From contig NZ_FORX01000014.1 of the NCBI RefSeq assembly GCF_900114115.1, positions 54,267 to 118,266 on the forward strand: a stretch of 64,000 bases of DNA, given 5' to 3'. Both the position numbers and the translations under genes were made by a program. Source of the DNA: Desulfomicrobium apsheronum. GTDB taxonomy: Bacteria > Desulfobacterota > Desulfovibrionia > Desulfovibrionales > Desulfomicrobiaceae. Below the pieces are notes generated by a model that was not told where the DNA came from, did no database searches, and saw nothing but the letters and a program-made list of their open reading frames with translations. Below, one piece after another: positions 27,221-35,884 of the stretch (position 1 is the first letter of the stretch; each line of letters starts with the position of its first letter).

Positions 27221-28507
27221 CTAGTGTTCGGCCGGCTGGTTGGTCAGGCCGAGGTGGTCCAGAAGATGGAAGATCATGGACAGGGTCATGCCTACCACCG
27301 TGCCCAGGGCCATGCCCTTGAGCTGCACCGTGCCGATGTGCAGGGCCGTGCCGCTCAGACCCACGATGAGCACCACGGCGGTCAGGATCAGGTTGGCGGG
27401 CTTGGAGTAGTCGACCTTGGCTTCGACCAGCATGCGGATGCCCGAGGCGGCGATGACGCCGAAAAGCAGGATGCAGATGCCGCCCATGACGGGAGTGGGG
27501 ATGGACTGGATGAAGGCCGACAGCTTGCCGACAAAGGCCAGACAGATGGAGATGACCGCCGCGCCGCCGATGACCCACACGGAGTAGACGCGGGTGATGG
27601 CCATGACGCCGATGTTCTCGCCGTATGTGGTCACGGGCACGGAGCCCATGAAACCCGACAGGGTGGTGGCGATGCCGTCGCCGAGCAGCGAGCGGTGCAG
27701 GCCGGGATCCTTGACCAGATCGCGGCCGATGATGTTGCCGGTGACGACCAGATGGCCGATGTGCTCGGAGATGACCACCAGCGAGGCCGGGATGATGATC
27801 AGGATCATGTTGATGTCGAACTTGGGCAGGTACACGGTCGGGAAGGAGATGACCGGGGCCGTGGTGATGGTCGCGAAATCGACCATGCCCATGGCGATGG
27901 CCACCGCATAGCCCACGATGATGCCGACCAGGACCGGGATGACCGCCATGAAGCCGCGAAACACGATGGACCCGAAGGCGACGACCAGCAGGGTGACCAT
28001 GGAGACGATGATGGCGTCCATGCTATAGGCCCCGGAATCGTCGGGCATGATGCCGGCCATGCCCGTGGCCACTCCGGCCAGCTCCAGGCCGATGAGGGCG
28101 ACAATGGGGCCCATGGTGGCCGGGGGAAGCACGATCTTGATCCAGTCGGATCCGAAGCGACCGATGATCAGCGCCACGGTGCAGAAGATCAGGCCCGAGG
28201 CGATGAAGCCGCCCAGCGCGTAGGAGTAATTGCCTCCCCACAGAGCTTGATCTGCGCCGAGAACGACGAAGACAGGAGACAGAAACGCGAAGCTCGAACC
28301 CAGAAACGCGGGTGCTTTGCCCTTGCAGAGGAACAGGTAGATGAGCGTTCCGATGCCGTTCATGAGGAGCACGATGGCCGGATCGATCTTGAACAGGGTT
28401 GGAACCAGCACCGACGCGCCGAACATGGCGAAAAGATGCTGGAGGCTTAAAGGAAAGCCTTGAAGTAATGGAACTTTTTCATCAACCTGGATAATCCTTC
28501 TGCTCAT
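27221..28507 (-). CDS. uraA: Uracil permease (nucleobase:cation symporter)
   Basis: A 428-residue NCS2-family transporter for uracil import. It has about 14 hydrophobic segments, begins with the typical VDEKVPLLQGFPLSLQHLFAMF, and carries the conserved TTYGENIGVMAITRVYS motif. The start at 28507 has GGGAG six bases ahead and gives the normal N-terminus; longer readings add 19 unlikely residues. A strong terminator follows. It is a single-gene unit, with no pyrimidine genes adjacent. Confidence 0.95.
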   Translation of the reverse strand: MSRRIIQVDEKVPLLQGFPLSLQHLFAMFGASVLVPTLFKIDPAIVLLMNGIGTLIYLFLCKGKAPAFLGSSFAFLSPVFVVLGADQALWGGNYSYALGGFIASGLIFCTVALIIGRFGSDWIKIVLPPATMGPIVALIGLELAGVATGMAGIMPDDSGAYSMDAIIVSMVTLLVVAFGSIVFRGFMAVIPVLVGIIVGYAVAIAMGMVDFATITTAPVISFPTVYLPKFDINMILIIIPASLVVISEHIGHLVVTGNIIGRDLVKDPGLHRSLLGDGIATTLSGFMGSVPVTTYGENIGVMAITRVYSVWVIGGAAVISICLAFVGKLSAFIQSIPTPVMGGICILLFGVIAASGIRMLVEAKVDYSKPANLILTAVVLIVGLSGTALHIGTVQLKGMALGTVVGMTLSMIFHLLDHLGLTNQPAEH

Positions 28508-28657
28508 GCGTTTCTCCCTTCGAAAATGATGTGTAGCAAGGCCAAATGGGCCCGTCCCGCGCACATGCCGGATGGGGTCCGCCGTGCAAACCCCAAAACT
28601 GCAATGTCCTACAAGCAGGGGGCGGCGTGGTCAAGAAAGGTTGTTGGACGGGGTGGG

Positions 28658-29347
28658 TCAGGAACCCTGGGAGGAGAGGATTTTTTCGATCACGGCCTGT
28701 GCGTGGCCATGCGGATTGCGCAGGTCGGCGATGCGGCCGATGACTCCATGCACGGGCAGCCCGGAGAAGTTTTCGATAGCAGAGCTGTTTTCGGTCCGGT
28801 CAAGCTCCAAAACGGCGTCCGTGGGATCGGTCAGGACCACGCCCAGACAAGCGGCCTTGCGGGCCTTCAGGGCTTCAAGGGTCAGCAGGGTGTGATTGAT
28901 GGTGCCCAGACCGGCGCGGCCGACCACGAGCAGGGTGGCTCCTGTCTGTATGGCCAGATCGAGCATGGTTTTTTGTGCCGTTATCGGTACCAGCAGTCCG
29001 CCCGCGCCTTCCACAACCGTGATCTCGTGGCCGGCGGCATGGGCGGCGATGAAGCGGCACAGAGCGTCGAAATCCACGGGATCACCCGCGAAAAGGGGGG
29101 CCTTGGGCAAGGGGCGGCAGGAATGGATGCAGTCCGCAGGCGTCATGCCCCCCGGCAGACCGCCGGGTAGCAGGTCGTGCACGAAGGACGCGTCGGAGCC
29201 CTGCCCGGGATCGGTACAACCCGTCTGCACGGGCTTGAGGTACACGGCGTCGCGGGCGGCCAGGGCGCGCATGACGAGCAGGCTGACCACGGTCTTGCCT
29301 ACGTCCGTATCCGTGCCGGTGACGAAGATGATTTTGTCGGTGGTCAT
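28658..29347 (-). CDS. bioD: Dethiobiotin synthetase
   Basis: A 229-residue BioD, which closes the ureido ring of dethiobiotin from 7,8-diaminopelargonate, CO2 and ATP. Visible are Walker A VTGTDTDVGKT, YLKPVQTG and VVEGAGGLLVPI. The start at 29347 overlaps the bioF stop (ATGA); a longer in-frame reading runs into bioF and is rejected. It is the last gene of the eight-gene leftward operon. The aminotransferase step (BioA or a substitute) between BioF and BioD is not encoded in this window. Confidence 0.95.
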   Translation of the reverse strand: MTTDKIIFVTGTDTDVGKTVVSLLVMRALAARDAVYLKPVQTGCTDPGQGSDASFVHDLLPGGLPGGMTPADCIHSCRPLPKAPLFAGDPVDFDALCRFIAAHAAGHEITVVEGAGGLLVPITAQKTMLDLAIQTGATLLVVGRAGLGTINHTLLTLEALKARKAACLGVVLTDPTDAVLELDRTENSSAIENFSGLPVHGVIGRIADLRNPHGHAQAVIEKILSSQGS

Positions 29348-30501
29348 GACGCGCTCTCCCTGTGCAGCGCGTTCGAAATGGCGTCGCGCAGCCGAAATAT
29401 GTCGTCCGTGTCGTGTTCGGCGGTCAGACAGACCCGCAGCATGGCCTGTCCCAAAGGCACGGTGGGGTAGCGGGCCGCGAAGACCAGCATTCCCGCTTCG
29501 CGCAGGGCCGTGGCCAGTCGCTGGCAACGATTTTCTTCGCCGACTTCCAGTGCCAGGATGTGAGCCTCTCCGCGAACCTGCAAACCAGCCTCCGGCAGCT
29601 CCTTGCAGGCCAGATTTCCAAGCGTGCGCAGGTGCTCGCGCCGGGCTCCCGACTGGCCGACCCGGTCGAGCATGGCCATGACCATGTCCCCGTGCCAGGG
29701 CGGCAGGGACGTGGTGTAGATGAAGCCCTGTCCAAAATGGATCAGATGCTCGCGCACGGCCCGGGGGCAGAGGATGAACGCCCCGAACAATCCGAAGGCC
29801 TTGCCCAGCGTGCCCACGGCCACATCGGCCACCGCGCGGCCCAGCCCCCGTCCGCCGGGGCCCAGAACACCGAAGGCATGCGCCTCGTCCACGATGCACA
29901 GAAAACCGTTTTCGCTTTTGAGCGCTTCAAGGGCCGCAAAGTCCGGGCTGTCAGCGTCCATGCTGAACAGCGATTCGGTCAGCACGGCCTGGGCCGGGTA
30001 GGCCATGAGCAACTTGCGCAGATGGCTCATGCGGTTGTGGCGGAAGGTGTGGAACCGCGCCCGGCTGTGACGCACCCCGGCCAGGGTGCTGGTATGGGCG
30101 CGCTTGTCGAGCAGGAGCGTGTCCCTTTCGGAAAACAGGGTGGCGATGAGCGTGAGGTTGGCCAAAAAACCACTGCCGAGGATCAGGCAGGATTCGTATC
30201 CGAAATAGTCGGCCAGGGCCTGTTCCGCGTCCAGGGTGGAGCGGGTCGTGCCCGTGACCAGGCGCGAGGCGCCGCTGCCGCTGCCGAAGCGTCGGCAAAG
30301 CTGCGCCAGGGTTTCGGCCAGTTCCCGGTCCTGGGCCAGACCCAGAAAATCGTTGGATGAAAAATTGAGATGCGCGCGTCCGTCCAGGATGACGCTGGCG
30401 CCATTCCGCCCGGTCACGGGCAGAAGCTCGCGACCGAGACCGGCCTGGCGGCGGGCTTCTGTCTCGTTTTTCAGACGCTCAAGGAAATTTTGCTCAGGCA
30501 T
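29344..30501 (-). CDS. bioF: 8-amino-7-oxononanoate synthase
   Basis: A 385-residue PLP enzyme that condenses a pimeloyl thioester with alanine. The PLP site is VGTLGKAFGLFGAF (Lys), with VDEAHAFGVLGPGGRG ahead of it and NFSSNDFLGLA near the N-terminus. Length is normal. The start overlaps the preceding hotdog gene by 31 bases, so the pimeloyl donor made by that gene set would feed straight into this enzyme. Confidence 0.95.
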   Translation of the reverse strand: MPEQNFLERLKNETEARRQAGLGRELLPVTGRNGASVILDGRAHLNFSSNDFLGLAQDRELAETLAQLCRRFGSGSGASRLVTGTTRSTLDAEQALADYFGYESCLILGSGFLANLTLIATLFSERDTLLLDKRAHTSTLAGVRHSRARFHTFRHNRMSHLRKLLMAYPAQAVLTESLFSMDADSPDFAALEALKSENGFLCIVDEAHAFGVLGPGGRGLGRAVADVAVGTLGKAFGLFGAFILCPRAVREHLIHFGQGFIYTTSLPPWHGDMVMAMLDRVGQSGARREHLRTLGNLACKELPEAGLQVRGEAHILALEVGEENRCQRLATALREAGMLVFAARYPTVPLGQAMLRVCLTAEHDTDDIFRLRDAISNALHRESAS

Positions 30502-30878
30502 GCGAAACGGCTCTGGAAAATGGTGTCCGGGGTGTCGGAGGCGGCATGCATCCCGATGAGAATCCGGCAGGCCGGTCCGTCATTCACGGTCACGGCGTAG
30601 CTTGCGCCGGCCTTGGTTTCGGCGGTGATGTTGGCCCGGATGGTCAGGGGCTCGGCGCCAAGGCCTGGAGCATAGAGGAGGTCGGCCACGGATACAAGAT
30701 AGGCCTGAACCCTGAAATCGTGGAGCTGGCGCAGATGCATGCCACAGGTCTGGGCCATGGCCTCAAGAGCCAGATAGGGTGGCAGGGATTTGGTGCGGGT
30801 CACGATTTGCCGTGCGTCGCAGGACAGGATGGCCTCAAGCGCCCTTGATGGGTCGAATGCAAGAAATTCTAGCTCCAA
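30471..30878 (-). CDS. Hotdog dehydratase-like protein with the Glu half-site (ApeP/FabZ-like)
   Basis: About 135 residues from a probable TTG start at 30878 that overlaps the ketosynthase stop; an ATG at 30989 lies deep in the ketosynthase gene and adds a low-complexity N-terminus. The segment YLALEAMAQTCG carries the catalytic Glu of FabZ-type 3-hydroxyacyl-ACP dehydratases, but the region that should hold the HFPG histidine reads TRTKSLPP, with no His. It may therefore need a partner; the hotdog gene at 33145 has the reverse pattern. The role is presumably dehydration of ACP-bound intermediates during pimeloyl synthesis. Confidence 0.7.
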   Translation of the reverse strand: MELEFLAFDPSRALEAILSCDARQIVTRTKSLPPYLALEAMAQTCGMHLRQLHDFRVQAYLVSVADLLYAPGLGAEPLTIRANITAETKAGASYAVTVNDGPACRILIGMHAASDTPDTIFQSRFACLSKISLSV

Positions 30879-32035
30879 GGCCGCACCCCCAGACAGGCGT
30901 TTTGGCCCCCAAAACCGAAACTTTGCAGCAGGAGGGCCCGGGGGCTGCGCCGCAAGGGTTCGCGCAGCAGGGGCAGGTCGTCCCGGCAAGGGGTTTCAAG
31001 CCCGGCGATGGCCGGGAAATGTGCTTTCCCGGCGCAGATGAGGCCAAGCGCAAGTTCCGCGCAGCCGCAGGCCGCCGCCAGATGGCCGATCCTGGACTTG
31101 AAGGCCGCGATGCCCATGGCCTGGGTCGTGTTCCGGGCCAGAATTTCCCCCTCCACCGAGTCGTTCAGGACCGTGCCCGTGCCATGCGCAAGGACGCAGA
31201 GGTCTTCGGTGCCAAGCGCTTCCAGACAGCGCAGCACTGCGGTGCCGCCGGCGTGTCCGGTGGGGTCGGGACCGGTCAGGCTGCCTCCGTCCAGGGAAGA
31301 GGAGGCGCTGACGATCTCGGCCAGAATCCGGGCTCCGCGAGCCCTGGCATGTTCCAGGCACTCCAGCGCGAAGACCGCCCCCCCTTCGCCGATGGCAAAA
31401 CCGCAGCGGTCCCGGTCAAAGGGCCTGCAGGCCAGTTCCGGGCGATCGAAACCCGTGGCCAGCACTCCGGCCTGTTTGTAGGCGCGAACGGCCTCCGGGG
31501 AAAGGCGTGAATCTCCGCCACCGGCCAGGGCCACGTCCGCAAGCCCCGTCGCCACGGCCCGAAAGGCCTGCCCGAGCGCCTGGGTCGAAGCCGCGCAGGC
31601 AGTCAGGATGGTCAGGTTTTCGCCGTGTATGCCCAGCATCCCGGCCATGACCGAGGTCACGGTGTTGGGAAGATAGTCCAGAAGCCACAAGGCCTTGTCA
31701 TCACGTGGGCGGGCCTGCAGATTTGGGCCGAGCCCCAGAAAAAGTCCGGCCTGACCCAGTTCGTCGGGGCCGAGCCCGGCGTCGTCCACGGCCCTGACGG
31801 CGGCGGCCAGGCAGAGTTGCTGGCCTCGGGTCAGATAGCGGCCGTTCTTGCAGCGGCTGACATGGGCCTTGAGATCAAAATCGGGGACCGGGCAAATCGC
31901 GACCTCCGGATCTGCCACGGAGCGAAGAAAAGGGCCGTGAGGTCTTTGCAGGGCGGAGAAGACGTCCTCCCTGGCGGAACCGAGCGGCAGCACGAACCCG
32001 CTGCCGGTGATCACCACCCGGCGCGCGCCGTTCAT
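30869..32035 (-). CDS. 3-oxoacyl-ACP synthase (KAS I/II type) of the biotin operon
   Basis: A 388-residue ketosynthase. The Cys-His-His triad is present: ILTACAASTQAL, VLAHGTGTVLND and SRIGHLAAACG. The N-terminal RRVVITGSGFVLPLG is typical of FabF/FabB. The start at 32035 lies one base beyond the ACP stop. It would extend an ACP-bound chain by two carbons. It belongs to the elongating FabB/FabF class, not to the KAS III class that includes BioZ. It is a second, dedicated copy; the housekeeping fab genes are not in this window. Confidence 0.9.
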   Translation of the reverse strand: MNGARRVVITGSGFVLPLGSAREDVFSALQRPHGPFLRSVADPEVAICPVPDFDLKAHVSRCKNGRYLTRGQQLCLAAAVRAVDDAGLGPDELGQAGLFLGLGPNLQARPRDDKALWLLDYLPNTVTSVMAGMLGIHGENLTILTACAASTQALGQAFRAVATGLADVALAGGGDSRLSPEAVRAYKQAGVLATGFDRPELACRPFDRDRCGFAIGEGGAVFALECLEHARARGARILAEIVSASSSLDGGSLTGPDPTGHAGGTAVLRCLEALGTEDLCVLAHGTGTVLNDSVEGEILARNTTQAMGIAAFKSRIGHLAAACGCAELALGLICAGKAHFPAIAGLETPCRDDLPLLREPLRRSPRALLLQSFGFGGQNACLGVRPWS

Positions 32036-32036
32036 C

Positions 32037-32417
32037 TCAGTGCCCTGCCGTGGCGGCCGGGAAGCCCTGAGCATACGCCACCAGATCGCGCACCTGCAGC
32101 ACCGGTCCGGCGGGCAGGTCGTCCAGGATTTCCTGCACGCGGGGCTCGGACAGATAGGGATATTCCGATTTGAGTGCCGACAGGGCATCGATGTTGTCGC
32201 GTCCTGCCCGGTTCAGGATGATGCGCACGTTCTTGAGAAAAATCAGGTCGTCGTCCACGGCGATGCCAAGCCTGTGCTGCATGGCCACCCCAATCTCAAG
32301 CAGGTCGATGGATTCGGCTTTTAGAGTGCGGATGACGTAGGTCTCGGGGGTGATCTCCGCCGGGTCCAGGTCCAGGATTTCGGCCAGAATGGAACAGATG
32401 CTCGGGAAAGGGTTCAT
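32037..32417 (-). CDS. Dedicated acyl carrier protein
   Basis: A 126-residue protein whose first ~85 residues form an ACP domain. The phosphopantetheine attachment serine is in LKAESIDLLEIGVAM (ESI in place of the usual DSL). The C-terminal ~40 residues (LSEPRVQEILDDLPAGPVLQVRDLVAY) are an extension beyond the normal ~80-residue ACP. It overlaps the upstream reductase gene by four bases. It probably carries the growing pimeloyl chain for the neighbouring enzymes. Confidence 0.85.
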   Translation of the reverse strand: MNPFPSICSILAEILDLDPAEITPETYVIRTLKAESIDLLEIGVAMQHRLGIAVDDDLIFLKNVRIILNRAGRDNIDALSALKSEYPYLSEPRVQEILDDLPAGPVLQVRDLVAYAQGFPAATAGH

Positions 32418-33148
32418 GCGTATTTTTGCGCCGTCAGTCCGGCGTCCATGGTGATGGTTGTGCAGGTCAGGGCCAGGGCCTGGTCGGAAAGAAGAAACAG
32501 GAGCGTGCCCGCTGTCTGCTCCACGGTCACGATTTTTTGCGACAGGTCTTGCCGCCTGTCCGTCTTGTCCAGAAAGCGTTCCCCGCGTCCGGCATCGACG
32601 AGACCAAGACGCAGGCTCAGGGTCGAAATTCCGCGCGGGCCAAGCTCCAGGGCCAGGCTTTGGTACAGCCCTTCGGCCGCTCTTTTGGTCGCGCCGTAAA
32701 AACCCTGGCCGGGGGCGGGCATGGCGGCGGCGGTGGAGGAAAGATGCACGAGCCGCCCGAAACGGCGTGCCAGCATGGACCGGGTCACCGCCTTGAGCAA
32801 GAGCAGCCGGTTGGCGATATTGGCCTGGAAATATGTGTCCATGTCGGTTTCGCCTGCGGCCGCGAGGAGTACTTCGTGGTCGGCATGGGCAAGATCGACC
32901 AGATAATCCACCCCGGTTTCAAGCAGGGGGGCAAGGGAGGTCTGGCTGGCCTTGTCACCGAGGTCCAGCCACGGGCTCTTGCCCGTCAGTTCCGGAAATT
33001 TTCGGTATATGGCGGCTTTTCCGTCTTCCGAGGCGTGTGTCGCGGTGACGGCGAGGCCTTCTTCCAGCAGCAGATTCGTCAGCGCCAGGCCGATGGAGCA
33101 GCCGCCTCCGAGGATGAGCACTGTCTTGCCGCGAAAGTCGAGCTTCAT
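32414..33148 (-). CDS. SDR-family 3-oxoacyl-ACP reductase-like protein
   Basis: A 244-residue short-chain dehydrogenase. The N-terminal nucleotide motif is VLILGGGCSIGLAL (GGGCSIG in place of the common TGxxxGIG), with catalytic Ser in LVHLSSTAAA and Tyr/Lys in FYGATKRA. The fold and position resemble FabG. The start at 33148 overlaps the stop of the preceding gene (ATGA). It would reduce the keto group made by the ketosynthase in this operon. Confidence 0.88.
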   Translation of the reverse strand: MKLDFRGKTVLILGGGCSIGLALTNLLLEEGLAVTATHASEDGKAAIYRKFPELTGKSPWLDLGDKASQTSLAPLLETGVDYLVDLAHADHEVLLAAAGETDMDTYFQANIANRLLLLKAVTRSMLARRFGRLVHLSSTAAAMPAPGQGFYGATKRAAEGLYQSLALELGPRGISTLSLRLGLVDAGRGERFLDKTDRRQDLSQKIVTVEQTAGTLLFLLSDQALALTCTTITMDAGLTAQKYA

Positions 33149-33453
33149 GCCGAAATCCTGCCTTGGGCGAAAATCGTGTCGTCGCGTCGCAGGGTGCACA
33201 GATACGTCCCCCCTTCCTCCTCGATGCCAAGGACGTATTCCCCTGGAGAAGCGAAACGGGAAAAGGAGAAACGGCGGATGCGAAGCGGTCCCTCATGTCC
33301 GAAAAGACTTGAAATGGCCTGCAGGCAAAGACCCGTGACCAGCGAGCCAGGGACTACGGGGTTGCCGGGAAAATGTTCGTTGAAACAGCTGTCGGCCGGA
33401 TCAAAGGATACCGACATCTGCAGCGGATCGCGGGAAACGAGACTCAAATCCAT
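33145..33453 (-). CDS. Hotdog dehydratase-like protein with the His half-site (FabZ/ApeI-like)
   Basis: A 102-residue hotdog domain. FNEHFPGNPVVPGSL is the catalytic-histidine motif of FabA/FabZ dehydratases. The Glu that normally follows in the E-A-x-A-Q helix is replaced: the aligned residues read VTGLCLQAIS. In FabZ the His and Glu of one active site come from different subunits of the dimer, so this protein and the one at 30471 could complement each other. The start at 33453 overlaps the bioB end by 10 bases. It is shorter than FabZ (~145). Confidence 0.78.
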   Translation of the reverse strand: MDLSLVSRDPLQMSVSFDPADSCFNEHFPGNPVVPGSLVTGLCLQAISSLFGHEGPLRIRRFSFSRFASPGEYVLGIEEEGGTYLCTLRRDDTIFAQGRISA

Positions 33454-34412
33454 GTGCCCTGCTCCAGCATTTTTAGATCCGCGTCCAGATCGCGGCCTCT
33501 GGTGGTCAGATAGTTGCCGATCATCATGCCGTTGGCTCCGGCCAGGGGCAGCCATGACTGATAGTCGCCCAAGACCCGCTCCCGGCCACCGGCGATGGTG
33601 ATGTTTGCCTTCGGGAGCATGAAGCGGAACAGGGCTACGGATTTGAGGGCGTCGTGCACGGACAGGAGCGGGCTGTCCTGAAGGGGGGTGCCCGCGATGG
33701 GGGAGAGAAAGTTGAGCGGCACCGTATCCACGTCCAGTTCGGCCAGGGTGGCGGCCAGTTCGACGCGCTGCGCCCATGATTCGCCAAGACCGAGGATGCC
33801 GCCCGAGCATATGCGCAGTCCGTGCTCCTTGGCCAGGCGGATGGTGGCGATGTCCTCGTCGTAGGAGTGGGTCGTGCAGATGGACGGGAAATGGGAGCGG
33901 GCCGTTTCCAGATTGTGGTGATAGCGGGTCAGTCCGGCCTGGGTCAGACGATGCGCATAGTCCTGGTTCAGCAGCCCAAGGGAGGCGCTGAGCTGAAGCG
34001 AGGTCCGGGATTTGAGGGCTTCGATGCAGGCGGCGATGCGGTCGATTTCATCACTGGAGAGCATGAGTCCGCTGGTGACCAGTGAATAGCAGCAGGCGCC
34101 AGCCTCGTGCATGGCCAGCCCGCGATCGATGAGTTCCTGCAGCGGGAGCAGCGGGTGGGTCGGGCTACCTGTATTGTAATGCCCGCTTTGAGCGCAGAAT
34201 CTGCAATCCTGGGAACAGGTCCCGGATTTGGCGTTGGTGATGGAGCAGGTGAAGGGACGGTGTCCCATGGCCCGGGTGATGGCGTTCGCCGCGAACAGGA
34301 GTTCGGTGGTGTGTCCGTTTTCAAGCTCGGCCAGCAGATTCCCCTGCTCTTCGCTCAAGGGCTTGCCGTCGAGGATCTGGCGGGAAAGACGTGTAATCAG
34401 TGGATGCAGCAT
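33444..34412 (-). CDS. bioB: Biotin synthase
   Basis: A 322-residue radical-SAM enzyme that inserts sulfur into dethiobiotin. The CxxxCxxC cluster motif is in SGTCSQDCRFCAQSG, and the second-cluster region includes CSGGILGLGESWAQRVEL. It is the first gene of the operon, preceded by a possible TTGACA promoter and an AGGA ribosome site. No convincing BirA operator was found in the leader. Confidence 0.96.
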   Translation of the reverse strand: MLHPLITRLSRQILDGKPLSEEQGNLLAELENGHTTELLFAANAITRAMGHRPFTCSITNAKSGTCSQDCRFCAQSGHYNTGSPTHPLLPLQELIDRGLAMHEAGACCYSLVTSGLMLSSDEIDRIAACIEALKSRTSLQLSASLGLLNQDYAHRLTQAGLTRYHHNLETARSHFPSICTTHSYDEDIATIRLAKEHGLRICSGGILGLGESWAQRVELAATLAELDVDTVPLNFLSPIAGTPLQDSPLLSVHDALKSVALFRFMLPKANITIAGGRERVLGDYQSWLPLAGANGMMIGNYLTTRGRDLDADLKMLEQGTWI

Positions 34413-34430
34413 GGTTTTCCTGTGAGAGGG

Positions 34431-34460
34431 GCATTAGTCGCGGGGCCTGGGCATTGTCAA
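34431..34460 (-). promoter_or_regulatory. Possible sigma-70 promoter of the bio operon
   Basis: On the minus strand, TTGACA (34460-34455) and TAATGC (34436-34431) are separated by 18 bases, just ahead of the bioB ribosome site. The -35 box is perfect; the -10 box is weak. Confidence 0.35.
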
Positions 34461-34537
34461 ATTCCACTGTGTTTTTTCAGCGTCAATCCGAAGAGCCTTT
34501 TGACCTCGCAACCCGATTAGGCTACCGAGCACCTGTT

Positions 34538-35872
34538 ATGAATGCAAAGAAAAATTCCGATCCCACGCCCAAGGACCACGCCTCCGTGCAGTGGTTGGCT
34601 ACCTCCCTGGACAGCCAGCATCCGGCCGATACCGCCGATGAGCTGGAAAATCTGTCGCTGGCGGAACAGCTCGAATACATTCAGGAAATGGACGTGGAGG
34701 ACGCTTCGGAGTCCATTACCGAAATGGAGCGTCACGATCGCAATGCGCTCATGAGCCAACTTTCGCCGGATTTTGCCGCCGCCATTCTGGAAGCCATGTC
34801 GCCGGATGACGCGGCCGACATTCTCGAAGATCTCGACGTCTCCATCCGCGCCCGCATCTTCAAGAAGCTGGAGCGCGAGGACGCCGAGGAAATCTCGGAC
34901 CTGCTGCAATTCGACCCGGATTCGGCGGGCGGCGTCATGAACACCGAGATCCTGGCCCTGGACCACTCCATGAACGCGCAGCAGGCCATCAACCTGATAC
35001 GCGACCGGGTCGAGGAAACCGAAATCCCTTATTATGCCTACATAGTCGACGAATTCCGGCATCTCAGGGGCGTCTTGTCCCTGCGGGATCTTCTATTGAG
35101 TCCTGGCCGGACGCTGCTCAAAGAACTGCTGCACGAGCAGAACCTGATTTACGTGTCTTTTGACGTGGACAAGGAAGAGGTCGCACGGCTCATCAGCCGC
35201 TACAATTTTCTGGCCCTTCCGGTCGTGGATCACGAACAGCGCCTTCTGGGCATGGTCACCGTCGATGACGTCATCGACATCATCCAGGAGGAGGCCAGCG
35301 AGGACATGCAGTCCATGGTCGGCGCGGGTCGGGACGAAACCGTGGATTCGCCGTGGACCTATTCTCTGCGCATGCGCCTGCCCTGGCTGATCCTCAATGT
35401 GCTCAATTCCGCCGTGTCCGCCTATGTGGTGCATCTGTTCGAGGGGACCATCGCGCAGATGGCGATCCTGGCCGCGCTCATGCCCATCGTCGCCAACCAG
35501 GCTGGAAATACGGGCCAGCAGGCCCTGGCGGTCATGATCCGGCAGTTGGCCATGGAACGGTTCAACCGCAAGAAGAGCTGGGTGGCGGTGTTGCGTGAAG
35601 CCAAGATCGGAACGGCCAACGGGCTCATTGTCGGCTCGCTGGTTTTTTTCGGCCTCTTCACCTGGACGCATAATCTCGGCCTGGCCGTGGTCATGGCCGT
35701 GGCCCTGGGTCTCGACATGCTCATCGGTGCCGTGGCCGGAGCGTCCATTCCTCTTGTGCTCAAGGAAATCGGACGCGATCCGGCCCAGGCTTCAAGCATC
35801 TTTCTGACGACCCTGACGGACAGCATCGGCTTTTTCACCTTTCTGGGGCTGGCCGCCGTCTTTCTTTTCTAG
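34538..35872 (+). CDS. mgtE: Magnesium transporter MgtE
   Basis: A 444-residue MgtE-type channel. An N-terminal helical superhelix (~30-130, e.g. MSPDDAADILEDL) precedes tandem CBS domains (~135-260), which sense cytoplasmic Mg2+, then about five membrane helices from residue 285, with ANQAGNTGQQAL in the pore region. The start at 34538 gives the usual N-terminus; earlier frames run into the bio promoter region. It is divergent from the bio operon. Confidence 0.95.
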   Translation: MNAKKNSDPTPKDHASVQWLATSLDSQHPADTADELENLSLAEQLEYIQEMDVEDASESITEMERHDRNALMSQLSPDFAAAILEAMSPDDAADILEDLDVSIRARIFKKLEREDAEEISDLLQFDPDSAGGVMNTEILALDHSMNAQQAINLIRDRVEETEIPYYAYIVDEFRHLRGVLSLRDLLLSPGRTLLKELLHEQNLIYVSFDVDKEEVARLISRYNFLALPVVDHEQRLLGMVTVDDVIDIIQEEASEDMQSMVGAGRDETVDSPWTYSLRMRLPWLILNVLNSAVSAYVVHLFEGTIAQMAILAALMPIVANQAGNTGQQALAVMIRQLAMERFNRKKSWVAVLREAKIGTANGLIVGSLVFFGLFTWTHNLGLAVVMAVALGLDMLIGAVAGASIPLVLKEIGRDPAQASSIFLTTLTDSIGFFTFLGLAAVFLF

Positions 35873-35884
35873 AAGGGGCGACCT

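Noticed and set aside
27005..28450. Plus-strand frame of 481 codons rich in Asp, His and Gly
   Set aside because: It is the shadow of the membrane-protein gene uraA on the other strand; no motif or ribosome site.
29348..29899. Upstream extension of the bioD frame into bioF
   Set aside because: The BioD family begins at the chosen ATG (29347) just before the Walker A motif; the extension is an out-of-frame reading of bioF.
29362..30360. Plus-strand frame of 332 codons over bioF
   Set aside because: Antisense to bioF with no recognisable domain.
34413..34537. BirA operator upstream of bioB
   Set aside because: Only single TTGAC/TTGTCAA half-like words were seen and they do not form a dyad.
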